Assembly: GCA_038224055.1 (NCBI GenBank)
Contig: JBBRGO010000046.1
Coordinates: forward strand, 1-15,841
Direction: 5' to 3'
From: JBDSSS01 sp038224055
GTDB lineage: Bacteria; Actinomycetota; Actinomycetes; Actinomycetales; Dermatophilaceae
Length of the DNA: 15,841 bases
This document shows positions 6,610 to 13,839 of this stretch, one piece after another (the stretch's first letter is position 1; every line of letters begins with the position of its first letter). A program made the translations under genes and the position numbers. The notes under the pieces were generated by a model. It did no database searches, was not told the origin of the DNA, and saw only the letters and a list, made by a program, of their open reading frames with translations.

Positions 6610-7494
6610 TCAGCGCGGGCCGACGACGAGCACCCGGGTGCTCACCGCAGCCTTGCGCCACGTGGGGACGCGGGCGCGCGAGGTGAAGACGTCGTGGTCG
6701 GCGGCCTCGATGCGCTCGAGGATCCGGGCGTAGAGGGTGCGGGCGGCACCCACGCAGCGGGCCGAGGCGCGCGGTAGCAGGGCGATTCCCTCGTCGGCGA
6801 CCGTGTAGAGCTCGCGGTTGCGCTCGATCTCGAAGCGCATCAGGTCGCGCCACTCGGGCGTCACCGTGCGGGCCCACGGGTCGGCGCCGAAGCGGCGCAG
6901 GTCCTCCTGCGGCACGTAGACGCGGCCGCGCCCGAGGTCCTCGCCGATGTCGCGCAGGAAGTTCGTCAGCTGGAAGGCGAGCCCGAGCGCCTGAGCGGGC
7001 TCGAGCGCGGCGGGGGAGGTGGGCCGCAGCACCGGCAGCATCATCTCGCCGATGACCGCCGCGGAGCCGTCCATGTAGCCGAGCAGGTCGTCCCACGTCT
7101 CGTAGCGCGTCTGGGTGAGGTCCTGTGCCATCGCCCCGAAGAAGCGCTCGAAGCACTCGCCGGGGATGTCGCACGACCGGACGCTGTGCCCGACGGCGGC
7201 GATGACCGGGTCGTCCGTCGGCTCACCGGCAGCCACCCGGCGGAAGGTCTCGGCGAACTCGTCGAGCCGCCGGGTCGTCGCCTCGACCTGCGCGGGAGAG
7301 GTCGCCCCCGGCTCGTCGACGATGTCGTCCGCGAGCCGGCACAACGCATACACGGAGTAGACGTGGCGGCGGCGCTCCGGCGGCAGCAGGAGGGTCCCCC
7401 AGTAGTACGTCGTGCCGTGCTGCCTCGTGATCCGGGCGCAGCGGCGGTAGCCCTCGTCGAGCTGCTCGGAGCGGGGCTCGGTCACCGCGCTCAC
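6610..7494 (-). CDS. crtB: Phytoene synthase CrtB
   Basis: A 294-residue squalene/phytoene synthase family enzyme that condenses two GGPP molecules head to head into 15-cis-phytoene at the membrane surface. Both Mg2+-diphosphate aspartate motifs are visible: DDIVD at residues 56-60 and D182-IGE-D186 within NFLRDIGEDLGRGRVYVP. Further family features are the YAxCRxADD segment before the first motif and the QLTN segment at 175-178. Start is the GTG at 7494, which overlaps the crtI stop codon in GTGA; a second GTG three codons in is possible. Length is normal. Position after crtE and crtI makes the assignment secure over squalene synthase-like relatives. Confidence 0.93.
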   Translation of the reverse strand: MSAVTEPRSEQLDEGYRRCARITRQHGTTYYWGTLLLPPERRRHVYSVYALCRLADDIVDEPGATSPAQVEATTRRLDEFAETFRRVAAGEPTDDPVIAAVGHSVRSCDIPGECFERFFGAMAQDLTQTRYETWDDLLGYMDGSAAVIGEMMLPVLRPTSPAALEPAQALGLAFQLTNFLRDIGEDLGRGRVYVPQEDLRRFGADPWARTVTPEWRDLMRFEIERNRELYTVADEGIALLPRASARCVGAARTLYARILERIEAADHDVFTSRARVPTWRKAAVSTRVLVVGPR

Positions 7495-9047
7495 CGCCGT
7501 GCACCCGTGGCGAGGGAGCGTATACCGTCCAGCCTGCTCCGCGTCCTCGGCGCGGTCCCGCTGGCGACCCGGCGGGCGGTCGGCGGGAGGTAGTCGGTGA
7601 CGCGCTCGGCCGCCAGCTTTCCGCTGATCAGGACCATCGGGACGCCCACTCCCGGAACGGTTCCCGACCCGGCGAAGACGAGTCCGGGGACGCGCCGCTC
7701 GAGGTTGCCCGGGCGGAACGGGCCGGTCTGCATGAAGGTGTGGGCGAGCGCGAAGGGCGTACCCTCGTGCATCCCCATCTCGGCCCACTCGACGGGGGTG
7801 ACGAACTGCTCGCTGACGACCTCGGTGGGGTAGCCGTTGGCGCCGAGGAAGCTGTGCAGGCGCTCGCGCATCGGGCCCCGCTCGCGGTCCCAGTCGATCT
7901 TCGCCGACAGGTTGGGCACCGGCTCGAGGACGTAGAGGACCGAGTCTCCCGACGGGGCGAGCGTCGGGTCGGTGAGCGTCGGCACGGTCACGAGCCGGGA
8001 CGGGTCGGGCATGAGGGTCTTGTCGTCGATGAGCGCCCGGAAGCTGCCGTCCCAGTCGTCGCCGAAGTGGATGTTGTGGTGGTTCGTGCCGGCGGCCGGC
8101 TGACCCTTCGCGCCGATGTGCCACACGACGGCCGACGGGCTGTAGCTGCCCGAGCGGACGAGCCGCGGCGGCTTCAGCTGCGGCAGCAGGTGGTGGTAGG
8201 CCGTCGGCAGGTCGAGCGTGCACACGACGGCGTCAGCCCGGATCTGCTCGCCGTCTTCGAGCACGACGCCGGCCACCGCGCCACCGCGGTCGAGGGAGAG
8301 CCGCTGCACCGTCGCGCCGTAGCGCATGTCGGCGCCGGCCTTGGCGGCCGCCGTCGCGAGCGCGGCCGGGACCGCGTCCATGCCGCCCTCCGGGAACCAG
8401 ACGCCCTCGATGGAGTCCATGTAGGTGATCACGGCGTAGAGGGCGAGCGCGCGCTCCGGCGACAGCCCGGCATACAACGCCTGGAAGGAGAAGAGACGGT
8501 GCAGCCGCGGGTCGGTGAACCACTCGCGGATAACCGGCCCGAGCCGGCGGAAGCCGCCGAGCCGCACGAGCTTGGCCGCGGCGCCGGGGGAGCCCATCAG
8601 GTCGAGGGGGGAGTCGAAGTTCGCGTCGATGAAGTGGGGCATCTCGACCCGGTAGAGCTGGCGCAGCCAGGCCGCGAAGTCGACGAAGGCGGCTGCGTCG
8701 ACGCTCCCGCACGTGTCGGCGATCTCCTGGCGCATCGCCTCGACGCCGTGGCGGACCATGATCTCGCTGCCGTCGGTGTAGCGGGCCCGGTAGGCCGGGT
8801 CGAGCAGTCGCATCGGCAGCGCGTCGGCGAGGTTGGACCCGACCGCACGCAGGGCGTCGGCGACGAGGTCGGGCATCGTCATCACGGTGGGGCCGGTGTC
8901 GAAGGTGAAGCCGTCCTGGTTGACCCGAAGCCCGCGGCCGCCGGCGGCGTGGTGCCGCTCGACGACGGTCACCTCGTGGCCCTGGCCGATGAGATGACAG
9001 GCGGCGGAGAGGCCGGAGAGGCCGGCTCCGATGACGACGACGCTCAT
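7491..9047 (-). CDS. crtI: Phytoene desaturase CrtI
   Basis: A 518-residue FAD-dependent desaturase. CrtI inserts double bonds into phytoene, normally four, to give all-trans-lycopene, the substrate of the CrtYc/CrtYd cyclase encoded nearby. The N-terminal Rossmann motif VVVIGAGLSGLSAA includes GxGxxG at residues 7-12, with E30 as the FAD-ribose ligand, and the segment FTFDTGPTVMTMP follows. The C-terminal CrtI signature GSGTVPGVGVPMVLISGK starts near residue 460. A 35-residue basic tail after it is the only variable part. The start is ATG in an ATGA overlap with crtE and the end overlaps crtB in GTGA, so the three enzymes are translationally coupled. Confidence 0.93.
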   Translation of the reverse strand: MSVVVIGAGLSGLSAACHLIGQGHEVTVVERHHAAGGRGLRVNQDGFTFDTGPTVMTMPDLVADALRAVGSNLADALPMRLLDPAYRARYTDGSEIMVRHGVEAMRQEIADTCGSVDAAAFVDFAAWLRQLYRVEMPHFIDANFDSPLDLMGSPGAAAKLVRLGGFRRLGPVIREWFTDPRLHRLFSFQALYAGLSPERALALYAVITYMDSIEGVWFPEGGMDAVPAALATAAAKAGADMRYGATVQRLSLDRGGAVAGVVLEDGEQIRADAVVCTLDLPTAYHHLLPQLKPPRLVRSGSYSPSAVVWHIGAKGQPAAGTNHHNIHFGDDWDGSFRALIDDKTLMPDPSRLVTVPTLTDPTLAPSGDSVLYVLEPVPNLSAKIDWDRERGPMRERLHSFLGANGYPTEVVSEQFVTPVEWAEMGMHEGTPFALAHTFMQTGPFRPGNLERRVPGLVFAGSGTVPGVGVPMVLISGKLAAERVTDYLPPTARRVASGTAPRTRSRLDGIRSLATGARR

Positions 9048-10375
9048 GTGGTCCTCCGGGCAGTTGCGTGGGCGAGCAGGGTGAGGTTCTCGACCGCGAG
9101 CGGGTGCAGCTCGGCGTCGTCGAGGTGGGCCAGGGCGAGGGCGAGCTCTCGCTCGATGCGGGCCTCGACCTCGTCGCGGACCCCGGCCTCGACCATGAGG
9201 CGCTGCAGCTCCGGCACGTCCTCGGGGGTGATGACGCACGCCGGCCCGAGGTAGCGCTCGCTGGCCTCGTCGGGGAGCAGTCGCCGGGCCTCGGCGAGCA
9301 GCACCGTGGCCTTGGCCGCGAGGAGGTCGTCCCCGACGGGCTTGCCGGTCGTCGCGGGGTCACCCCAGACGCCGAGCACGTCGTCGCGCAGGGCGAAGGC
9401 CTCGCCGAGGTGCTCACCGTAGGCCGTGAGCGCGGCGAGCTGATCGCCGTCGGCTCCCGCGGCGAGCGCCCCGAGCAGGAGCGGTCGCTGGATCGTGTAG
9501 GCGCCCGACTTGAGGCGAGCCACTCGGCGGGCGTGGTCGACGTCGCGCCGGCGGGCCGCCGCGGCGGTGACGTCGAGGAGCTGGCCGTGGACGAGCTCAC
9601 GCAGCATCTCGCGCCAGAGGGCGCGCAGGCTCGCGGGCGCGTCGGCGATGAGCACGGCCGCCTCGCTCAGGGCGAGGTCACCGAGCAGGATCGCGACGCT
9701 GTCGCCGAAGAGGACCGCGTCTCCGAGCGCACCGTGCTCCGTGTGCGAGGCGGCGGCCTCGACGTGGGCCGTGACCCGGCCGCGCCGGGAGTCTCCGCGA
9801 TCCATGATGTCGTCGTGGACGAGGGCGAAGAGGTGCAGCAGCTCGAGGGCCGCTCCCGTGCGGACCATGACGTCGTGACCGTCCGCACCGCGCGCCCCGT
9901 TCGCCCCGTCGGCGCCCGGCCGGGCACCGTCGCGGTCGTCGGCCGAGACGTGCGCCGCGACCCAGCCCCAGTGGCACATGAGCGGTCGGAGCCGCTTGCC
10001 CGTCGCCGGGAGCAGCCAGCCGAGCAGCGTCTCCGGCAGGTCCTGCCCGAGTATGTCGGGCGGGCCCGGGACGCGGTCGGCCCAGCCCGCCTCGAGGTCG
10101 GCGTGGACCTCCCGCAGCATCACGTCGATGGCGTCCATCGTGCGGTGCGGGTCGGTGGCCGACCCGGCGGTCTGCGTGGCGTCGGACGGGCGGCGGGTCT
10201 GGCCGGTCGCGTCCCGCGGCCACTCCAGCGCTCTCGAGCGGCGCTCGCGGTCGCTCGCGGTCCCGGACGGACCCCGTCCCGCTGGCGAGGTGCGGTGGCT
10301 CTCGCGCCGGAGGGTCTGACCGGCTCCGATGTCGGTGTTCGTGTCGCTGCCGATGGCTGACCGTTCGGGACTCAC
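9044..10375 (-). CDS. crtE: Geranylgeranyl diphosphate synthase CrtE (polyprenyl synthetase)
   Basis: A trans-isoprenyl diphosphate synthase expected to make GGPP, the precursor for CrtB. From the GTG at 10375 it has 443 residues. Motifs are GKRLRP at 126-131, the first Asp-rich motif DDIMD at 188-192, and the second Asp-rich region DDVLGVWGD at 331-339 followed by TGK. The GTG is preceded by AGGAG four bases upstream, so I prefer it, but the first 79 residues are an Arg/Ser/Thr/Asp-rich extension with no recognised fold. Homology-like sequence begins near the ATG at 10138 (364 residues), and another ATG at 10414 (456 residues) has a GAGG nearby. A polar Gly/Asp-rich insert (about residues 143-168) also interrupts the region before the first Asp motif. 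It heads the crtE-I-B-Rieske operon. Confidence 0.88.
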   Translation of the reverse strand: MSPERSAIGSDTNTDIGAGQTLRRESHRTSPAGRGPSGTASDRERRSRALEWPRDATGQTRRPSDATQTAGSATDPHRTMDAIDVMLREVHADLEAGWADRVPGPPDILGQDLPETLLGWLLPATGKRLRPLMCHWGWVAAHVSADDRDGARPGADGANGARGADGHDVMVRTGAALELLHLFALVHDDIMDRGDSRRGRVTAHVEAAASHTEHGALGDAVLFGDSVAILLGDLALSEAAVLIADAPASLRALWREMLRELVHGQLLDVTAAAARRRDVDHARRVARLKSGAYTIQRPLLLGALAAGADGDQLAALTAYGEHLGEAFALRDDVLGVWGDPATTGKPVGDDLLAAKATVLLAEARRLLPDEASERYLGPACVITPEDVPELQRLMVEAGVRDEVEARIERELALALAHLDDAELHPLAVENLTLLAHATARRTT

Positions 10376-10542
10376 ACTTCTCCTTCGGGGGGCTTGAGGC
10401 CTCTCCGGGTCCATCCTGCCTCAGCGCGGCCGGAGTCTCACCCCCGTCGAAACGATTCGGTCAGGACCGGCTCGTGCCGGAGCTCGTGGGGGGAGCCCAC
10501 CCAGGCCTTGCGACGATGACTCCCGGGCCGCACGCTGCACCC
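10376..10542. promoter_or_regulatory. Divergent promoter region between crtE and the DUF2505-like gene
   Basis: 167 bp separate the two divergent starts and must hold the promoter of the minus-strand carotenoid operon. The AGGAG ribosome-binding site of crtE is at its edge (10380-10384, minus strand). A small symmetrical element, CGAA-TCGT-TTCG (10448-10459), lies in the middle. I see no consensus -35/-10 pair on either strand, and no regulator gene such as litR beside it. Confidence 0.35.
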
Positions 10543-11103
10543 ATGACGACATCGGTGCGGGAGGCCCGTGAGCTCACCCTTGCGGTCGCGGAGGTCCTCG
10601 ACGTGCTGCGCGATCTCGCGCACTGGGAGTCCCGGGTCCGGCTCGCCGGGGAGGGTCGGCTCGTCCTGGCGGCGCTCGAGGTCACGGACGCGGTGGTCGA
10701 GGCGACCCTCGTCGGCCCGGTGCCGTTGGACTGGCTGCCGTCGGTCGTCCGGTACCGGCTGTCGTCCCCGCCCTCGGTCCGCCGGGTCGAGCGCTGGTCC
10801 GCGGTCGGCAGCACGGCACCGGACGGGCCGGGCGGGCCGGCTGGGCCGGCTGGGTCGGCTGGGTCGGCTGGGTCGGCTGGGTCGGTGACCGGGTTGTCCG
10901 GCGTGCTCGACTTCACGGTCACGGGGGTGAGCGCGAACGTCACCGGGACGGGGTCGGTGCGCCCCACGTCGACCGGCAGCCGCATCGTCGTGGACCTCGG
11001 GATCGGGGTCGACCTGCCGTTCATCGGCGGCCTCGTCGAGCAGGCGATCGCGAGCCAGGTGGGTCTCAACCTGGCCCGGGAGCTCGCCCTCATCCGGACC
11101 TGA
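10543..11103 (+). CDS. DUF2505-like protein with a Gly-X-Y repeat insert
   Basis: A 186-residue hypothetical protein. The N-terminal 70 residues and the C-terminal stretch IVVDLGIGVDLPFIGGLVEQAI resemble DUF2505, an actinobacterial START/SRPBCC-like family of unknown function. No signal peptide or membrane segment is evident. Residues 95-114 are an insert of Gly-X-Y triplets (GPG, GPA, GPA, GSA, ...) encoded by near-identical 9-bp repeats, which interrupts the domain. The ATG at 10543 (MTTSVREA) is chosen because conservation-like sequence starts there; in-frame starts at 10474 and 10516 would add 23 or 9 residues. None has a strong ribosome-binding site. It diverges from crtE and is followed by a strong hairpin, so it is probably a single-gene unit. 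A role in carotenoid handling is only a positional guess. Confidence 0.6.
   Translation: MTTSVREARELTLAVAEVLDVLRDLAHWESRVRLAGEGRLVLAALEVTDAVVEATLVGPVPLDWLPSVVRYRLSSPPSVRRVERWSAVGSTAPDGPGGPAGPAGSAGSAGSAGSVTGLSGVLDFTVTGVSANVTGTGSVRPTSTGSRIVVDLGIGVDLPFIGGLVEQAIASQVGLNLARELALIRT
10825..10884 (+). repeat. 9-bp tandem repeat coding collagen-like triplets
   Basis: Units of GCTGGGTCG or GCTGGGCCG are repeated in frame, with four identical GCTGGGTCG copies at 10849-10884 and diverged copies before them. They encode residues 95-114 of the DUF2505-like protein as Gly-X-Y triplets. Array length can change by whole triplets without breaking the frame. Confidence 0.85.
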
Positions 11104-11120
11104 GGGGGCCGGGGCAGCCT

Positions 11121-11141
11121 CGTCCGGACGGGGTCCGGACG
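11121..11141 (+). terminator. Terminator-like hairpin after the DUF2505-like gene
   Basis: CGTCCGGAC (11121-11129) and GTCCGGACG (11133-11141) form a perfect 9-bp stem with a 3-nt loop, 17 bases past the stop codon. There is no T-run. A direct repeat of GGCATCCGGGC follows (11141-11162). The rest of the 162-bp gap to the molybdenum hydroxylase holds a GTGATCAC palindrome (11217-11224) but no clear promoter. Confidence 0.5.
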
Positions 11142-11252
11142 GCATCCGGGCGGCATCCGGGCGAGGACCGGAACGTGGCTTCGTGACACTGGCCGAGCGG
11201 GGGCGGCCGCCGTACTGTGATCACGGGCCGAGACCGGCACCGACGTCCGAGC

Positions 11253-11258
11253 GGGAGG
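11253..11258 (+). promoter_or_regulatory. Ribosome-binding site that fixes the hydroxylase GTG start
   Basis: GGGAGG lies seven bases before the GTG at 11266. It is the strongest Shine-Dalgarno sequence in the window and sets the start of the fused 2Fe-2S/molybdopterin subunit. Confidence 0.75.
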
Positions 11259-11265
11259 ACCCACC

Positions 11266-13839
11266 GTGCAGTTCGACACCACCGTCAACGGGGCGAGTCG
11301 GAGCGTGGAGATCGGTGGGTCGGAGTCCGCGGTCGACGTGCTGCGCGGCCAGCTCGACCTGACCGGCACCAAGCTCGTCTGCGGGGCGGGCGTCTGCGGC
11401 GCCTGCACGGTGCTGCTCGACGGTGAGCCCGTGGTCAGCTGCCTGCTCCCGGCGACGCGGCTGCGCGAAGCCGCCGTGACGACGGTCGAGGGGATCGCCG
11501 GCGATGACGGCCTGCACCCGGTGCAGCTCGCCTTCCTCGCGCACGACGGGCTGCAGTGCGGCTTCTGCACGCCCGGCTTCATCGTCAGTGCGGCCGCCTT
11601 CCACGACCGGTGGCGCGCCGAGCACGGCACGGCCGAGCCGGACCGGCAGGCCATCGCCGAGGCGCTCGCCGGCCACCTGTGCCGGTGCGGTTCCTACGAG
11701 GGGATCTACCGGGCCGTCGCGGCCGCCTGCCGCGGCGAGCACGACGACACCACCCTGCGGGTGGTCCGGGTCGACGGGCCCGAGAAGGTCACGGGCAGAG
11801 CGGCATACACCGTGGACGTGACCCTCCCGGGGATGCTCCACGGGGTGATCCGGCGCTCGCCGGTCGCGGCGGGAATCGTCCGCGAGGTCGACCTCGGCGA
11901 CGTGGCGTATGCCGTCGACCTCCTCCCCGAGGACCGTCGGGTCCGCTGGGCCGGACAGCCGATCCTCGCGGTCGCGGCCGAGACGGTCACCGCTGCGCGC
12001 CGGGCCGCGGCGGAAGTCGCGGTCGACCTCCAGCCGTTGCCCCACGTCATCGACCCGGAGGTGGCCAAGCGAGCGGACGCCCCCCTCGTGTTCGCCGACA
12101 AGGCGGCCCGCAAGCAGGCCCCGACCGCGTCGGAGGGCGGGACGACGCCGGCGCCGTGGCACGGCAACGAGCGGGGCCCGAGCCGGGTGCCCTTCCTGGG
12201 GACGGTGGCCAAGCGGCGGATCTCCACGGCCCGGGGCCGAGGGGCTCCCGGCCTGGTCGAGCTCGAGTTCCACACCGCGTCCCAGCTGCACACGAGCTTC
12301 GAGCCGCACGCGTGCGTGGCCGACTGGACCAATCCCGACCTGCTCCGGCTCTGGGTGAGCACCCAGGCCGTCGAGGCGGTCGGCATCGCCGCGGCGGAGC
12401 GCTTCGGCCTCGAGCCGGACCAGGTCGAGGTCGTCGCCGACCACGTCGGCGGAGGCTTCGGCTCCAAGCTCGGCATGACGAGCGAGACCGTCGCGGCGAT
12501 CGAGCTGAGCCGGGCGAGCGGGCATCCGGTGAGCGTCGTGCTCGACCGGCGCGAGGAGCTCACGGCCACGGGGAACCGCCCGGGCAGTCGCACCACGGTT
12601 TCGCTCCTCGTCGACGAGGCCGACGGAGGCCTGGAGGCCCTCGTCGTCGACACCGAGAGCCACGCCGGGGTCGCGGTCGGCAACCAGGTGGCTGCCCTCG
12701 CGATGCTCAGCTACGAGCGGTCCCCCCGGCTGGCTCGGGACACCGACATCGTGACCAACGCCCCGCCCGGGGCGCCCTTCCGGGGACCCGGCGGCCCGAC
12801 CTACGCGTGGGCCCTGGAGCAGACGATCGACGAGGCCGCCCACCGACTGGGGCGTGACCCGATCGGCCTGCGGCGGCAGTGGGACGGCAACGCGAAACGG
12901 GCGGCGCTCTACGACTGGGCCTCGGCGCTCCCGCTGTGGCGCGACCGGCCGGCGTCGGGCAGCCAGACCGGCCGCTACCGCCGCGGGGTCGGGGTGGCCG
13001 CCGCGAACTGGATCTACATCGTCGATCCGGACGCCGAGGTCGTCGTCTCCGTGCAGGGTGGTCGGCTCGTGGCCGAGACCGCGAGCCAGGACATGGGCAC
13101 GGGGAGCCGCACCGTCGTCGCCCGGGCCGTCGCCGAGGTGTTCGAGGTCGCGCCCGAGTCCGTCGAGGTCCGGCTCGGGCGGTCCACCGCCGCGACGACC
13201 CACGGACCCACCTCGGGTGGGAGCCGGACGACCGTGTCCCTCTGGCCCACCGCGCGGGAGGCGGCGCAGCGGCTGCGCGACCTCGTCGGTGGCCCGGTGG
13301 GTGCGACGCACGACGGGCTGTCGGCCACGGCGACCCGGGGCGGTGACCGGGGGCTGCGCGCCGTGCCGGTCACGTCGTCACACATGCAGATCGGGCGCGG
13401 CTTCTCCGGGGCGGTCCACGTCACCGAGGTCGAGGTCGACACCCGGACCGGGCGCACCCGCGTGCTCACGGTCAAGGGCGGCATCGCCGTGGGCCGGATC
13501 CACGTGCCGGAGCTCGCGCGCAGCCAGTGCGAGGGCTCGGTCATCCAGGGCATCGGCCTGGCGCTCTACGAGGACCAGGTGCTCGACCCCCACACCGGCC
13601 TCACCCTCAGCTCCACCCTCGAGGACTACCGGATCCCCCAGCTCGGGGACACCCCCGACATCGAGATCCACTTCCACGAGGACGGCTGGGACCGGGTGCC
13701 CGGGGGCGGGATCGGACTCGGTGAGGTCGCCACGATCAGCCCGGCGGCCTCGGTCGGCAACGCGATCCACAACGCGACCGGGTGGCGGCCACTCACCCTC
13801 CCGGTGCGACCGGACCGGGTCGTGGAGGCGCTGCGATGA
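11266..13839 (+). CDS. Molybdenum hydroxylase: fused 2x[2Fe-2S] and molybdopterin subunits
   Basis: An 857-residue enzyme of the xanthine dehydrogenase/aldehyde oxidase/CO dehydrogenase family. It oxidises a C-H or aldehyde group with water at a molybdopterin centre and passes electrons through iron-sulfur clusters to FAD. Residues 1-150 are a CoxS/PaoA-like domain: plant-type cluster ligands C39, C44, C47 and C59, and second-cluster ligands C98, C101, C139 and C141. After a short linker the large-subunit fold starts at VRVDGPEKVTGRAAY. It has GGGFGSK (395-401), FRGPGG around R506, Q608-DMGTG, and the catalytic-type glutamate E820 in GLGE. These two parts are usually separate genes in bacteria, and the fusion leaves only the FAD subunit separate, in the next gene. 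An aldehyde oxidoreductase role is the best guess. No Tat signal is seen, so it is probably cytoplasmic. Confidence 0.85.
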   Translation: MQFDTTVNGASRSVEIGGSESAVDVLRGQLDLTGTKLVCGAGVCGACTVLLDGEPVVSCLLPATRLREAAVTTVEGIAGDDGLHPVQLAFLAHDGLQCGFCTPGFIVSAAAFHDRWRAEHGTAEPDRQAIAEALAGHLCRCGSYEGIYRAVAAACRGEHDDTTLRVVRVDGPEKVTGRAAYTVDVTLPGMLHGVIRRSPVAAGIVREVDLGDVAYAVDLLPEDRRVRWAGQPILAVAAETVTAARRAAAEVAVDLQPLPHVIDPEVAKRADAPLVFADKAARKQAPTASEGGTTPAPWHGNERGPSRVPFLGTVAKRRISTARGRGAPGLVELEFHTASQLHTSFEPHACVADWTNPDLLRLWVSTQAVEAVGIAAAERFGLEPDQVEVVADHVGGGFGSKLGMTSETVAAIELSRASGHPVSVVLDRREELTATGNRPGSRTTVSLLVDEADGGLEALVVDTESHAGVAVGNQVAALAMLSYERSPRLARDTDIVTNAPPGAPFRGPGGPTYAWALEQTIDEAAHRLGRDPIGLRRQWDGNAKRAALYDWASALPLWRDRPASGSQTGRYRRGVGVAAANWIYIVDPDAEVVVSVQGGRLVAETASQDMGTGSRTVVARAVAEVFEVAPESVEVRLGRSTAATTHGPTSGGSRTTVSLWPTAREAAQRLRDLVGGPVGATHDGLSATATRGGDRGLRAVPVTSSHMQIGRGFSGAVHVTEVEVDTRTGRTRVLTVKGGIAVGRIHVPELARSQCEGSVIQGIGLALYEDQVLDPHTGLTLSSTLEDYRIPQLGDTPDIEIHFHEDGWDRVPGGGIGLGEVATISPAASVGNAIHNATGWRPLTLPVRPDRVVEALR

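Noticed and set aside
7740..10360. Long plus-strand open frames opposite crtI (7740-9254) and crtE (9068-10360)
   Set aside because: Both mirror genes with catalytic motifs on the minus strand and show only charged low-complexity translation.
11217..11224. GTGATCAC palindrome ahead of the molybdenum hydroxylase as an operator
   Set aside because: An 8-bp palindrome alone is weak evidence and no regulator is adjacent in that direction; it is mentioned only as a sequence feature.
11221..13311. 696-codon open frame on the minus strand opposite the molybdenum hydroxylase
   Set aside because: The plus-strand gene has all cluster and cofactor motifs; the antisense frame is low-complexity Arg/Gly/Asp-rich sequence without motifs.
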